Assembly (NCBI GenBank): GCA_900208305.1
Contig: OAPG01000002.1
Coordinates: 682,001 to 746,000 of the forward strand
DNA: 64,000 nt
From: Melanopsichium pennsylvanicum
Taxonomy: Eukaryota > Basidiomycota > Ustilaginomycetes > Ustilaginales
Reading direction: 5' to 3'
The position numbers and the translations under genes are program-made. The notes under the pieces are model-generated. The model did no database searches. It had not been told where the DNA came from and saw only the letters and a list, made by a program, of their open reading frames with translations. Below, one piece after another: positions 40,449 through 51,300 of the stretch; position 1 is the stretch's first letter; the number at the start of each line of letters is the position of its first letter.

Positions 40449-41220
40449 GATGGTTCAATTTGTTTTCTTTTTTCTTTTTCTTTTTCGCTGAGAGCCAACG
40501 GAGCTGCTTCAACAGACCAAGTGATGGTGTGATTAAGGTGATGGAGGAAAGGGGCCCAGTCTTGGCACAGATTGAACTGTGAATCACAGAATCACGAATA
40601 TTATGAAGAAATTAAGGTTTGAACCGAAAATGGTGTTGGAAGCTTCCCAACTCGCCGCGGAGACTGCCGAGATTATCAGCCGAGATTATCAGCGTCAAGA
40701 GTCACAAGTGGAGGATCATGATCGGGTAAATCGGCTGGTTTTAGCTCTTGATCTGTAGATTCAATTATGCGATTGGGTTAAGATTCGCGTCGTTTTTGAC
40801 GTCTCTGTCACAGTCATACCGGCAGTTGTATTGGACAAGCGAGTACAGTAAATTTAAACTCATACTGTATCTAATTTACCAGTCGAAAATAGTCTGGAGA
40901 GTGTGAGTGACGTTGTGACAGGCAAAGGTTTTTGGCGATGCAGCATCCAAAGGTGGAGGAAAAGCATTGCGACCTTTTTCTTTTCTTGGTGTTTTTCCTG
41001 TGTGGGCCTTTTCACGCTGTCGTGATCCGCATCTTGTCCTATGTACTTGTGTGTAACAGCGAACATCCGACTAACTTTGACTCACCAGGAGGCAACCATG
41101 TTGTGTTGATTGTCTACCATCATCATCGCTGCTTCCATCTATCCTTTCATTCCATAGAGCGCTTGCCCGCCCTTTGCACGATTTCCCCCCCCCCCTCCCC
41201 CCCTTCCCCGAGTGTTCACC
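40449..41220. promoter_or_regulatory. Divergent promoter region of ARH1 and the phosphotransferase gene
   Basis: 772 bases shared by two divergent genes. It contains a perfect 13-nt tandem repeat (40667-40692), TACAGTAAATTTA (40844-40856), TACTGTA (40863-40869) and a C-rich run (about 41186-41210) immediately before the phosphotransferase ATG. Confidence 0.6.
40667..40692. promoter_or_regulatory. Perfect 13-nt tandem repeat with two GATA-type sites
   Basis: CCGAGATTATCAG occurs twice without spacer. On the minus strand each copy reads CTGATAATCTCGG and so carries TGATAA, a GATA-factor core, 219-244 bases upstream of the ARH1 ATG and on its coding strand. The Urbs1-type repressor encoded in this window belongs to a family that binds such sites; occupancy here is inference. 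Confidence 0.45.
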
Positions 41221-42588
41221 ATGTTTGACTATATTCCCAAGTCTCGCGTAGACAATCTACACCTGTACAAGTACTCTGGAACGGACAAGTCTCTAGTATC
41301 CAAACACATCTTGGGCCCTTACTGGAACTGGCTAGTTACATTATTCCCTACATCCGTCGCTCCCAATACCATCACGCTTTCAGGTCTCGTCCTCGTGTTT
41401 TTCAACTTTCTGACCCTCGCTTACGTTGATCCTGGGCTTGAATGCGCTACGCAACTCAAACTCGACCCTATCGCACACACTCATGCTCTCAACAATGCAT
41501 TTCCAAAAGATGCGAGCTTGCTCCCCGTAAACCCTCTCTTTTCTAATTTCGCTATTCCCGGTGCTGTTGCCAAGATCGATTTTGCACCCAAACCCGATAC
41601 GGTTGGACGATGCTTACCACCCTGGATTTTTTACACTTGGGCACTGTGCCTGTTTGCGTATCAATCTCTGGATGCTATCGATGGCAAACAGGCGAGAAGG
41701 ACGGGTATGGCAGGTCCTCTGGGTGAACTCTTCGATCACGGTTGCGATGCTCTCAACACCACTCTTGAATGCGTACTTTGCTGTGCTGCATTGAACCTCG
41801 GTCGCTCCGTCTGGGCTCCCGCATCGCTCATTGCAACCCTGGCCAACTTTTACCTCACCACTTGGGAAGAGTTTCACACGGGAACACTCTTCCTCTCCGC
41901 CTTCAGCGGTCCAGTAGAGGGAATCCTCATGATTGTTTTCATCTATGCTCTCACCGGTTTTGTGGGTGGACCTTTGTTTTGGGATCGAGGAATTCTCAAC
42001 GTCACTGGTCTTGCTAAAATTCCATTGGTCAGTCAAACATTGGGTCGTTTCAATCTTCCTTTGAACGATACGTTTTTGGTATTCGCCCTTTTGGGCCTTT
42101 TGGCTAACATTGCAGGTAGTTATGGTAACGTCATCAATGCACGTAAATCTCGTAACCAATCCACCATCACGCCGTTGTTCGGTCTTGTTCCACTCATCGC
42201 CCAAATTGGTTTCAACGTTTACTGGATGAACGCAAATCGTGCTTTCATAATTTCGGACGCTCGTGCACTCTTACCTTTTTTGGCGTATTGGGGAATCACG
42301 TTTGCTTACAATGTTGGATTGCTCATTGTGGCACATGTGACTAAAGCTCCATTTCCTTATTGGAATGTGACGATTGTTTGGAGTGTAGGTTTTGCTATTG
42401 ATGCTAATTTACCGACAAGTTATATTCAGATCGATCCCGAAATGCAATTGAGGGTAATTTATTTTAGTTTGGTAGCAGCAGCAGCACTTTATTTCCATTT
42501 TTGTTATCATGTTATTACCACGATTACGCAAGAGTTGGGAATGGCTTGCTTCGTCGTTAAACCACCTACAAAGTTTAAAGGTACATAA
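41221..42588 (+). CDS. EPT1: Choline/ethanolamine phosphotransferase
   Basis: A 455-residue membrane enzyme of the ER/Golgi that transfers phosphocholine or phosphoethanolamine from CDP to diacylglycerol, the last step of the Kennedy pathway. The CDP-alcohol phosphotransferase motif is complete: DAIDGKQARR, then GPLGELFDHGCDALN (from residue 151), with the catalytic aspartates in DG...AR...G...D...D spacing. About eight to ten hydrophobic segments follow. The N-terminus (LHLYKYSGTDKSLVSKHIL) matches CPT1/EPT1. Choline and ethanolamine forms cannot be told apart by eye. The first in-frame ATG is 41221, just after a C-rich run. The 3' half is noticeably A/T-richer in codon use than the 5' half. 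It converges with ARP3. Confidence 0.92.
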   Translation: MFDYIPKSRVDNLHLYKYSGTDKSLVSKHILGPYWNWLVTLFPTSVAPNTITLSGLVLVFFNFLTLAYVDPGLECATQLKLDPIAHTHALNNAFPKDASLLPVNPLFSNFAIPGAVAKIDFAPKPDTVGRCLPPWIFYTWALCLFAYQSLDAIDGKQARRTGMAGPLGELFDHGCDALNTTLECVLCCAALNLGRSVWAPASLIATLANFYLTTWEEFHTGTLFLSAFSGPVEGILMIVFIYALTGFVGGPLFWDRGILNVTGLAKIPLVSQTLGRFNLPLNDTFLVFALLGLLANIAGSYGNVINARKSRNQSTITPLFGLVPLIAQIGFNVYWMNANRAFIISDARALLPFLAYWGITFAYNVGLLIVAHVTKAPFPYWNVTIVWSVGFAIDANLPTSYIQIDPEMQLRVIYFSLVAAAALYFHFCYHVITTITQELGMACFVVKPPTKFKGT

Positions 42589-42956
42589 TCTGGGCCTCCA
42601 ATCCCATCGACCTTTCTTAAATATAGGGGAAAACTTTTAGAGCGATTAGAAAAAGAAAAAAGAAAAAAAAAGAAGAAGGTTCAATAAATTAGATATTAAT
42701 AAATTTACATAGACGGGTTGGGTTCCAAATTTTCGTCGTTGTCCGGCGTGGTTAAGTTAGTGGCCTGAAAAAAAAAACAAAAAACTTTTTATAAAGCCCA
42801 AAGAAAAAGACGCTCAAAACACAAGTCACAGTAATGTTGTGTACGTTACCGAAACAAATCCTGAAAAACCCTGCAAAGACAGGAAAAAAGGGAAAGAGAT
42901 TTCGAGTGTGTATTGCTAGATGGTAGAATGCAGTAATTTTTACCTTTTTTAACAAG
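42589..42956. other. Convergent 3' spacer
   Basis: Spacer between the phosphotransferase and ARP3 genes. It is A-rich, with poly-A/G tracts at about 42650-42680 and an A run near 42770. No gene is seen. Confidence 0.7.
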
Positions 42957-44270
42957 TTACACACTACCAAAGACGCTAAACTTGCGAACGATGGAAGGAC
43001 CATGTTCCTCATAATCCTGCTTATTATAACAGTAACTATAAAAATCTGGCAACGATCCAAGCAATGAACCACCATACCAAACTGCATACCTCTGCATCTT
43101 ATGACTAATCACATTGACCTCCAAACCAGAAGACCTCATCAAACTTCCCGACGCAGTCTCGGAAGCGGCCAATCGTTGATCAACAATCGACCTCAAATCC
43201 TTTTTCAATCTCTGACCAAAATGTTGGAACATGGTACTACCACCCGAAAGTACAATGTTCTTGTACAACCCTCTTCTTACATCGATAGGCGATTGCTGGA
43301 TCACTCCATCCACCACTTGCGGAAGGGGAGTGAGGAAATCGGACGAAGCAATCTCTGGGTTGAAAAAGATTTCGGGAGCCAAGAATCGTTCGTATCCTAC
43401 ATCCACCGAATATTTGCGACCGGTCACGGCGTGTTCGCCTTGGAAGCGTTCAAAGTACTTGTAAGGGTCTTCGTCATATCGTCGGAATTCGCGAACGATA
43501 TCTTGACAAACGTACGAGTAGTCTTCCTTGATCTTTTCAGCCACTCGTCTGGAATCCTCGGGTGGGATGTTGGCAGCTTCGCCACGTTCACGGAGGAGTT
43601 GCTGGACAAAGTAGGTGATGTCCCTACCGGCGATGGGGATGTGCTTGATGGCCGAACCGATGACATAGCCTTCGGCTACGGGGATGACGTGAGTGACGCC
43701 ATCACCCGAGTCAATGACGGTACCGGTGAGTGTACGGTCGGTGACCTTGTTGCTAGTCCACGAAGCAGCCAGAGCCAACACGGCTTGGACGGCGATGTAA
43801 AGACCTTTGATGTTGAACGATTCGAACATGATCTCTGCGGTGTTTTCCCTATTCTCGGGTGGGTTGAGAGGTGGTTCGGTGAGCATAAAATAGTGATCCT
43901 CTGGTTCGGCACGAAGGTACTTGAAGATGCATTGTTCCCAGAAGCGCTCCATGTGATCCCAATTTTCAATGAGACCGTGTCGGATGGGCTGGTCGACTTG
44001 ATAGGTTTTAGCGTTTGCGTAGGCCTCGTCACCGATGAAAAAGTCTAGATCCTCAATACCGCGTTTGGAGGCGAGCGAAGAGGAAGAAGAAAGACCGGCG
44101 GATTTGGAAGAGACCGAGGGGCGAGATGCAGCGCCAGAGGAGGAACCGGCAGCATTGGTTCTAGTTGCGATGGCGGTGGGGAAAACAAAAGATGGGTCCG
44201 AATTTCCAGCGAAACCCATCTTTGTATACCCGGTACCATTGTCGAGAACGATGACGTTGGATCGCGACAT
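42957..44270 (-). CDS. ARP3: Actin-related protein 3
   Basis: A 437-residue subunit of the Arp2/3 complex, which nucleates branched actin at endocytic patches and growing tips. Family-specific sequence runs throughout: [18 protein letters not shown] at the N-terminus, [77 protein letters not shown], and the C-terminal [18 protein letters not shown] Ser/Ala-rich loop (about 35-62) takes the place of the Gly-rich loop in animal Arp3. The reading frame is open 25 codons further up, but family members begin at [12 protein letters not shown], so 44270 is chosen. It diverges from the phospholipase B gene by 1.16 kb. Confidence 0.95.
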   Translation of the reverse strand: MSRSNVIVLDNGTGYTKMGFAGNSDPSFVFPTAIATRTNAAGSSSGAASRPSVSSKSAGLSSSSSLASKRGIEDLDFFIGDEAYANAKTYQVDQPIRHGLIENWDHMERFWEQCIFKYLRAEPEDHYFMLTEPPLNPPENRENTAEIMFESFNIKGLYIAVQAVLALAASWTSNKVTDRTLTGTVIDSGDGVTHVIPVAEGYVIGSAIKHIPIAGRDITYFVQQLLRERGEAANIPPEDSRRVAEKIKEDYSYVCQDIVREFRRYDEDPYKYFERFQGEHAVTGRKYSVDVGYERFLAPEIFFNPEIASSDFLTPLPQVVDGVIQQSPIDVRRGLYKNIVLSGGSTMFQHFGQRLKKDLRSIVDQRLAASETASGSLMRSSGLEVNVISHKMQRYAVWYGGSLLGSLPDFYSYCYNKQDYEEHGPSIVRKFSVFGSV

Positions 44271-45432
44271 GATTGCAACACTAGGGTGCGGGGAAAAGTT
44301 GGACAACGTTGGATGATACAGTTGGTGCGGAGATGCGTGTGACACTAAATAGTCGACTGGATGGAAGCGTGAAGTGCAATTCAGTCGAGTGCAATACGAG
44401 CGAAAATAAAGGTCGATGGTTGAGTAAGCTAGCCAGAATAGCTGAAGGATCTAGGTGATGAGAAAAGAAAAGAGAGGAAAAGAAGGGAGAAGGGTAGAGT
44501 AGGTGTGGATGGAGTGTGGAGCTTAAAGCTCACTCTGACTGGGACAAGATGGTGTGTGCGGTGCTGCTCATCTGATTCGACTGTGCTGTGCAGTGGAGAG
44601 AGACAAGTGTGGTCGATTTTCGATTTCCTAACATGTGCCCGTGCGCTATGATATTGAGCACTTGAACTGTCTAGATAGCCAAGAATGCGCTTTGAAATTG
44701 GCACTTGGCTCTTTGCCTTTGTAAACTGCTGTGCTCACACTGCTCCGCGTAAAGCTCACTCTGACACCATTCGAGTTCGGCTCCGAGTTTGACAGTCTTG
44801 TTTGGAAAACAGAAATGACAATCTAACAAACTGGAAAATCTTTTTACCCACGGTGACCTCATTCCGCTCCGAACAAGCAGAATTTCCACACAATTTTTAT
44901 GATTAATAATAGTAATTCTGCACTCAGTGCTAACTACAGTCAGTGTGAGTATGTGGCTGGCTGGATTCGGAAAATTGAGTCCGAGTAAGTTGGAATGGGA
45001 TTTGTTTATTTCGACTTCTATGCATCTTGGTGATTTTCTAGAGGTTTTACCGACATGTTGCATGTCTCGGTCCGTCTCAATCGGCCATAATTCTGTAAAT
45101 TGACTGTATGAAGCGCTAAAATTATGTTACCTGCTCGGACCTAGAAAACTTCATCGCCCAACTAAAGCACACCCAAAGCGTCCCGACTCTTCCTACATTT
45201 CCATTCGTTGGTGTGCTTCAAATCCTTTTCAGTTGCACGATCCCGCGGACTTGATCGCTGCCAGAATGTACCAACTTAGCTCACATCTTGCCGAGTCGCA
45301 TCACCGCCCTCTCATCAACCCCCATATATATATATATATATCCATCCACCGTCTCCTCTCATGGCTTCTACTTTCTTCCATTTCCCAACCCCTTCCACAA
45401 GACTCCAATTCGGGAGTCACACCTAGCACAAC
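44271..45432. promoter_or_regulatory. Divergent promoter region of ARP3 and phospholipase B
   Basis: 1.16 kb between two divergent genes. A TA repeat lies at about 45323-45341, roughly 100 bases before the phospholipase ATG, at TATA-box-like distance. TGTAAATTGACTGTA occurs near 45095. No gene is supported. Confidence 0.5.
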
Positions 45433-47586
45433 ATGAAGCTCCCTCTACTCACTACGCTCCTGAGCTTGGCGCTCACAGCTTCTTCCTTCGTCGACGCCTA
45501 CCCTTCCATCCCCTCCCAACTCACCCAGCATGAAATTCATCGCATCTCTCAATTACCCAGGCACGAAAGGGTCAAGTTCGCCGAACGCATCCTCGAAATT
45601 CGTACCGCCTACGAGTATGAAAAGCAAAATCTATCCCACAAACACGCTCTCCAACGTCGTGCCTCTCCCTCTGGCTCCTATTCCCCTGCCAACATGGCTT
45701 GCCCCAACACCACCTCACAACAAGGTCCTGGATTTATTCGACCCGCTAGTACGAAACAGCTCTCTACCTCGGAAGCAAATTACATCTCTCGTCGTCGCAC
45801 AAATACCCAGGCCGATTGGGCTACTTGGCTCCAAAATTCGGCCAAGCTCGGCAGCGATCTACCTGGTGGAGCCTCCAATTACACTTCGTCCACCGACCGT
45901 GTCCCTCGACTCGGCTTCGCGTTGAGCGGTGGCGGTTTGCGTGCCATGCTCGTCGGTTCAGGTACGCTTCAGGGCTTCGATGGTAGGAATCAGACCGCAA
46001 ACCAACGTGGTACCGGTGGTCTGCTTCAACTCGCAGAGTACATTGCCGGTCTCTCGGGTGGTTCTTGGGCCACCGCAAGTCTCACCATGAACGATTGGCC
46101 AACCACTCAGTCCCTCAAGGACAATGTTTGGAACCTTGAATCGAATTTGATCGTCCCTGAAGATAACAAAGTCTCTTTTTACGCTTCCATCCTCGCCGCC
46201 GTCGCAGGTAAGAGGCACGAAGCCTACCAAACCAGTCTTACCGACTACTTTGGTCTGTCCATCGCCGATAAGATTCTGAATTCAACCTACGCTAACAAGT
46301 TTAGCGTAGAATGGAGCGATGTCAGAAACACTTCCACATTCACCGCTGCCTCGATGCCCTTCCCCATCATCATTGCCGATGAGAGGGAGCCCGGTGAACT
46401 CATCATCCCTCGCAACACCACAATTTGGGAATTCAACCCTTACGAGTTCGGCAGTTGGAACCCCAACGTTTCTGCTTTTATCCCCATCGAGATCTTGGGT
46501 TCTAGCTTGAACAACGGCACCAGTGTGCTACCAGATGGTGCATGCGTCGGTGGTTACGAAACGGTGGCCTGGGTTACTGGTACTTCGGCAACGCTCTTCT
46601 CTGGCTTATACTTGGATCTCATCTCGACTTCGAGCGATAGCGTTATTGTCAAAGCTCTCCGTGAGATCGCTCAAGCCGTGTCCGATGACCAGAACGATGT
46701 TTCGTCCGTTCCCAATCCCTTCTACGGTTACAACGGCGAGGGCAATGTTCAGGTCAGGGATCTTGGCAACATTACCCTGGTGGATGGAGGCCTGGATAAT
46801 GAGAATGTGCCTCTCTGGCCACTTGTCGAACCAGCACGAGACCTCGATGTGATTATCGCAATTGACAGCTCGGCCGACATTACCAATTGGCCAAACTCTT
46901 CTGCACTTTATCAAACATCGCTTCGAGCCCAGTACCCTACTTACAACGAGTACGCCTTTCCCGTCTTGCCCGATACCAATACCGTCATCAATCGCGGTCT
47001 CAACACTCGACCCGTGTTCTACGGTTGCGATGCAAGGACCAACGTCACCAACGCCGAACGCTCTTTTAACGGTACCAAAACTCCGATCATCGTGTACATG
47101 CCCAGCTATCCGTATTCGGCATTAGCCAACACTTCGACCTTCAAGTTGGAATACTCGAGTCGACAGGCACAAGGCGTGATTGATAATTCGGTGGATGTGG
47201 CGACGTTGGGTGGAGCCGATTCGCAATGGTCAACTTGTCTTGGATGTGCGATCTTGCAAAGAGGTTTTGAAAGGTCCAATACACAAGTACCAGAGGTTTG
47301 CACACAATGTTTGGACAAGTGGTGCTGGGATGGGGTGACCAACACAACCACTCCAAGCCATTCCTATTCGCCAGCGATTGGAGTGCCAGAGTTTGTCACC
47401 AGTAATGGGACCATCCAAAGAATGCCAGCGTATACGGGCGGGAATGGAACTAATTCACAAACCTCCGACGCCAGCACTCAGAGCGGCAGTTCTACCAACA
47501 ATGCTGCTCCCACTATGGCACAAACAAAAGTAACAGCTTTGAGCGCCATCGTAGGTCTCGTCGCCTTTACCATGGCTTTCTTGTAA
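45433..47586 (+). CDS. PLB: Secreted, GPI-type phospholipase B (lysophospholipase)
   Basis: A 717-residue hydrolase that removes fatty acids from phospholipids and lysophospholipids at the cell surface or outside the cell. Residues 1-22 are a signal peptide (MKLPLLTTLLSLALTASSFVDA). The catalytic features of the cPLA2/PLB fold are present: SGGGLRAM (about 164-171) with the oxyanion Arg, GLSGGSW (206-212) with the nucleophile Ser, and VDGGLDNENVPLWPL with Asp451. Many N-glycosylation sites (NTT, NST, NGT) are visible. A Cys cluster follows (CLGCAILQRGFER...CTQCLDKWCW). The C-terminus is Ser/Thr/Asn-rich and ends in a hydrophobic tail (VTALSAIVGLVAFTMAFL), a GPI-anchor signal. It is intact and intron-free, with family-typical length. 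Confidence 0.94.
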   Translation: MKLPLLTTLLSLALTASSFVDAYPSIPSQLTQHEIHRISQLPRHERVKFAERILEIRTAYEYEKQNLSHKHALQRRASPSGSYSPANMACPNTTSQQGPGFIRPASTKQLSTSEANYISRRRTNTQADWATWLQNSAKLGSDLPGGASNYTSSTDRVPRLGFALSGGGLRAMLVGSGTLQGFDGRNQTANQRGTGGLLQLAEYIAGLSGGSWATASLTMNDWPTTQSLKDNVWNLESNLIVPEDNKVSFYASILAAVAGKRHEAYQTSLTDYFGLSIADKILNSTYANKFSVEWSDVRNTSTFTAASMPFPIIIADEREPGELIIPRNTTIWEFNPYEFGSWNPNVSAFIPIEILGSSLNNGTSVLPDGACVGGYETVAWVTGTSATLFSGLYLDLISTSSDSVIVKALREIAQAVSDDQNDVSSVPNPFYGYNGEGNVQVRDLGNITLVDGGLDNENVPLWPLVEPARDLDVIIAIDSSADITNWPNSSALYQTSLRAQYPTYNEYAFPVLPDTNTVINRGLNTRPVFYGCDARTNVTNAERSFNGTKTPIIVYMPSYPYSALANTSTFKLEYSSRQAQGVIDNSVDVATLGGADSQWSTCLGCAILQRGFERSNTQVPEVCTQCLDKWCWDGVTNTTTPSHSYSPAIGVPEFVTSNGTIQRMPAYTGGNGTNSQTSDASTQSGSSTNNAAPTMAQTKVTALSAIVGLVAFTMAFL

Positions 47587-47881
47587 AAATGATTGTTGTG
47601 ATTATTGGTTGCTGTCAAAGCTTTTCGTTTGAGAAGATGGTCGAGAACGAAAGACAGGTGGTGGTGGTGGTCTGTCCACAGAACTGTCGGAAGAGATGTA
47701 ATTTTTGCCCCTTTCATTCAGCAGTGATTAACACAGCTTCAAATTGGAACAATTTCTCCTCGGAAACTCCAATAGATGGTGGGATGATCAATGTGAACGA
47801 GCTTTGATGGGACTGAGAAGTCTTCTGTGTGTGTGTGTGTGTGTGTGACATGGAGAATAAGAGATGTAAACACACACACAC

Positions 47882-47932
<51 letters not shown>

Positions 47933-48312
47933 AATGTGATTTCTAGCCAAAGTGTGAGATTTCGTTCGTGGTCTCTAGCCGAACACTTTGCTCATCAACA
48001 TCTTTGTGTCGTCCCCGACATTCCCAAATTTAACGCAACCCAACCTTTTTCCCCAACTCATTATTTGACATACCTCTATCCACCTCACATCCATCCACTC
48101 CCAAGTCATAACACCAAGATATCCAACTAGATCCTACAAATACGTCGATATTAACGTAGTTCACCTTAGTACTTCCCTCAACAAAGAGTCAAAAAATCGT
48201 ATTTCATTATCGTCCAAGTCTTGCATCCGATCTCATCCCACCAAATTGACTGTGTAACACGAGTCTTTCCAAAGGCTTAAACTCAAATGACACTGGTATT
48301 GTAAAGTTACTT
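47587..48312. repeat. Convergent spacer with GT, CA and GA microsatellites
   Basis: Spacer between the phospholipase B and VPS15 3' ends. It holds TG repeats (47826-47847), CA repeats (47871-47882) and a 45-nt AG run (47884-47928), close together, plus pyrimidine-rich sequence. No gene is seen. Confidence 0.85.
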
Positions 48313-51300
48313 TCACTCCCAAACGCGAATACATCCGCTCCTATCCGCAGCAACCACACATCTAAAAGGAGCTTCGATCACCAACACATCAGTCACTGCA
48401 TCCTTGTGAGCTCTCGACATGTTCGCATACATCGCCGTCTGATTCGCCAACAAAGGACTTTTCAACCTAGTTCCATTACCACTTGCACTTGTTACTCCTC
48501 CACCCCTTCCACCACCATTTGCTTCTATTGCTGCGTCGGTATCGTCATACCACATGGAATGTACGAATCTCAGTGGCATCGTAGATGACGAAGAAGAGAT
48601 GGTGCGAAAATGCGATTTTGCATCGATGCTAACCATAGCTCCCCCACCTCCTGGTGGGACCAAAGACGCACTCGTTGGAAACGACGACGTGGAAAGTGAT
48701 GATGCCGGGACAACGCGTGGTGAAAGTCCAAAAACAAGGCTCTTTTCGGGTCTTCCCAGATCCCAAAATCGCAACCTGGCATCCGAACCAGCCGTGATCA
48801 TGTATCCTCCCGGTCCAGAGCCTCCTCCATGATTCGTTCTCACCTCATTCGCTGCTGGTGTGGTTGTAGCAGCCGCAGCCGCAGCGGCAGCGGGAGAAGA
48901 TGTAGCCATGCGGTCTGTGGCACGAGTCAGCTTTCCAACGTCCAACCATCCACCCCCTGTCTCGGCATGGATGGTTTCTGTCCCATCCATCACCAGTTCC
49001 GGTTGAGGCGTTGTATCGCTAGGTCTGACAGTCGCAGAGGACAGCGATGATGACGAATACCCTTCGAGACTGACAAAGAGTGCTTTGACCGAACAAACCT
49101 GTGCAGTTGTATGAGTTGAAGCGGTACCCTTTTGTGAGGTGGTGGTGGTGGTGGCAAAGGGGTCAACGTCGCCAGCATCGTCTCGATGATCACGAGACTG
49201 AAACTGTGTCTGCTTTTGCTGCTGCTGTTGCAGTAGACGTTCTATAGCAGCCGCCGCGCCGGTGAGCAACGAACCGTGCCTGCTAGTAGTCCCCTTCATG
49301 GTGTGATTGGAACTGCTACTATCATCCATCCCCTCGGCGTGACCTGCACCAACACTGTCCAAAACAGGTCTCAACTTTGCATCACGACCCACATTGCAAG
49401 ATGAAGCCATAGCATCCTGCTGCGTCTCGAACGTCTCCACACGGATGCCCCGATCAATATCCCACGTTTCAACTATCACCTCTGGGTGTTCCACGCCCAT
49501 GTCACCACCACTTGGCTCTACAACCTTTTCAAACGCCACCAACACCCACCTGCCTCTTCCCTTGGACGGATGGATAGCAATCCTGTTCACCCTTATATAT
49601 ACCACTCCTGCCTCACTCGGCCCCACATGCCAAGCGCGCAACCTTAGCCCAAATCGAAGATCCCACAACGAAATGATACCAGACAAGGTACCCACAAGCA
49701 ACCACGTCTTCTTCCTATCCACGCAAAGGCACGTAATAGGGCCGTAATCTACCGGATTCCTAAGCGTTTGCAAAACCTGCATCGTCCGCAAGTCCAATAT
49801 CGTCAACCTACTCAATGTGGTTCCAAGGATAAGGTAAGAAGAGGTCTCGGTACTGCTCTCCACCAAGCACGTGGCGTATTCGTCGGGCGTACTGAGTTGA
49901 AAGTTGCTCACCAACTTTGGTCTACCATACCTCGGAATCGAAGAAATGGTCTGAATCATGTCAATTCTCCATACGTGCAACGAGCCGTCTGTAGCAGTTG
50001 ATGCTACACAGTGACTCGCTTCGATGGCAATGACGCCCGTGATCGACCCTTTCTGCGCGGAATACGTGGCTCTCGATTTAGATGTGACGTTCTTCTCAAG
50101 TCTGGCTGTGTCCCACACCTTTAACGTCCCGTCTTGCGAACCAGAAACAAAGTAAGCGTGATCGGGTGACAAGGCGAGACACGTCACAGCAGCAGAGTGT
50201 TCGGTGAAATACGCAATGAGCCTGCCTTCCGGCCTACGCTTGCTCATGCTCGAACTTGGCGCTCTCGGTAGGATCGAGGCTCTGTTGTTGAACGGTGCGC
50301 CAGATTTTCGTCGAGCTACACCAGCATGGATCTTGGGTCCAAACTCAGGACGATCCAGGAAAGAGTCGAGATACACCACTTCGAGATGCGCACGAATGTA
50401 TGGATCATTGCCATCGTAAGTGCTGGAGAAGCTGGTGCCACCTTCCGCACCCACAGCGCCGGGCTTGAGCGCTTCGCCCGTGCCACCAGCCCCACGCACT
50501 GTCGACGCGCGGGATTCGGATGGTGCTGGCTTATTCGATGCTTGTGCAGGTTCTGCGCGAAGCGCACGAGCTCGTGCAGACGCTTCGGTCATTGTTCCGG
50601 TCGCCGATACCGCTGTCGAAGCTACTGCTGCGGTTGCCTTGCCTACTCCGAGACACGTTTGAGTTTGTTGCGGCAATGGAGTGGAAGGCAACGCCACAGG
50701 GTTGCCAAGGATTTTGCTCTGGGCATGCTCCTCCGCAAGGCTAGAGAGGCGCGTGGAGAAAGTGGATGGCTGGGACTCTGTCATGCTGACCGCTGTCATG
50801 CGCCGTCTGAGACCCGCGATCGGACTTGAAAAGGAGCTCTCGCTCGAAGTGCGCTGGCCCAACAACCTTCGCTTGGCGACCTGTGCAGAGAACGTCGCGT
50901 CATCTTGCGAGTGCAGAATTCCAGTGTACGTGCTGACACCTTCCGAGGCGGCTGGTGTCGCTCGTTGGTCGACCTTGGAATTGAAAAAGATGGTCTGTGG
51001 TGTGGTTCCTTCCAAAGACTGTGGCTCAATGACCGCTTTTGAATGTGAATGACCGCTCTCCGCTGTTTGACCACCTGGAGGCCTTGCGACATCCCAGTCG
51101 ACAGACACAGAGTTGATCTTGGATCCTTGCCAGGAGAGCCGTCGAATGATGCTGCGTAGGGCAACGAGCTTGACCTCATCCTCATCCTCCATGCCCACAC
51201 TCCTCAGCTTGTCTCGAAAACGATCGTCTTCCTCGGTGCGGCCTCTCGCCGGCACGATCAGCTCGCGACCGCTGTTGCCCAGCAAGAGTCCGACGCCCTC

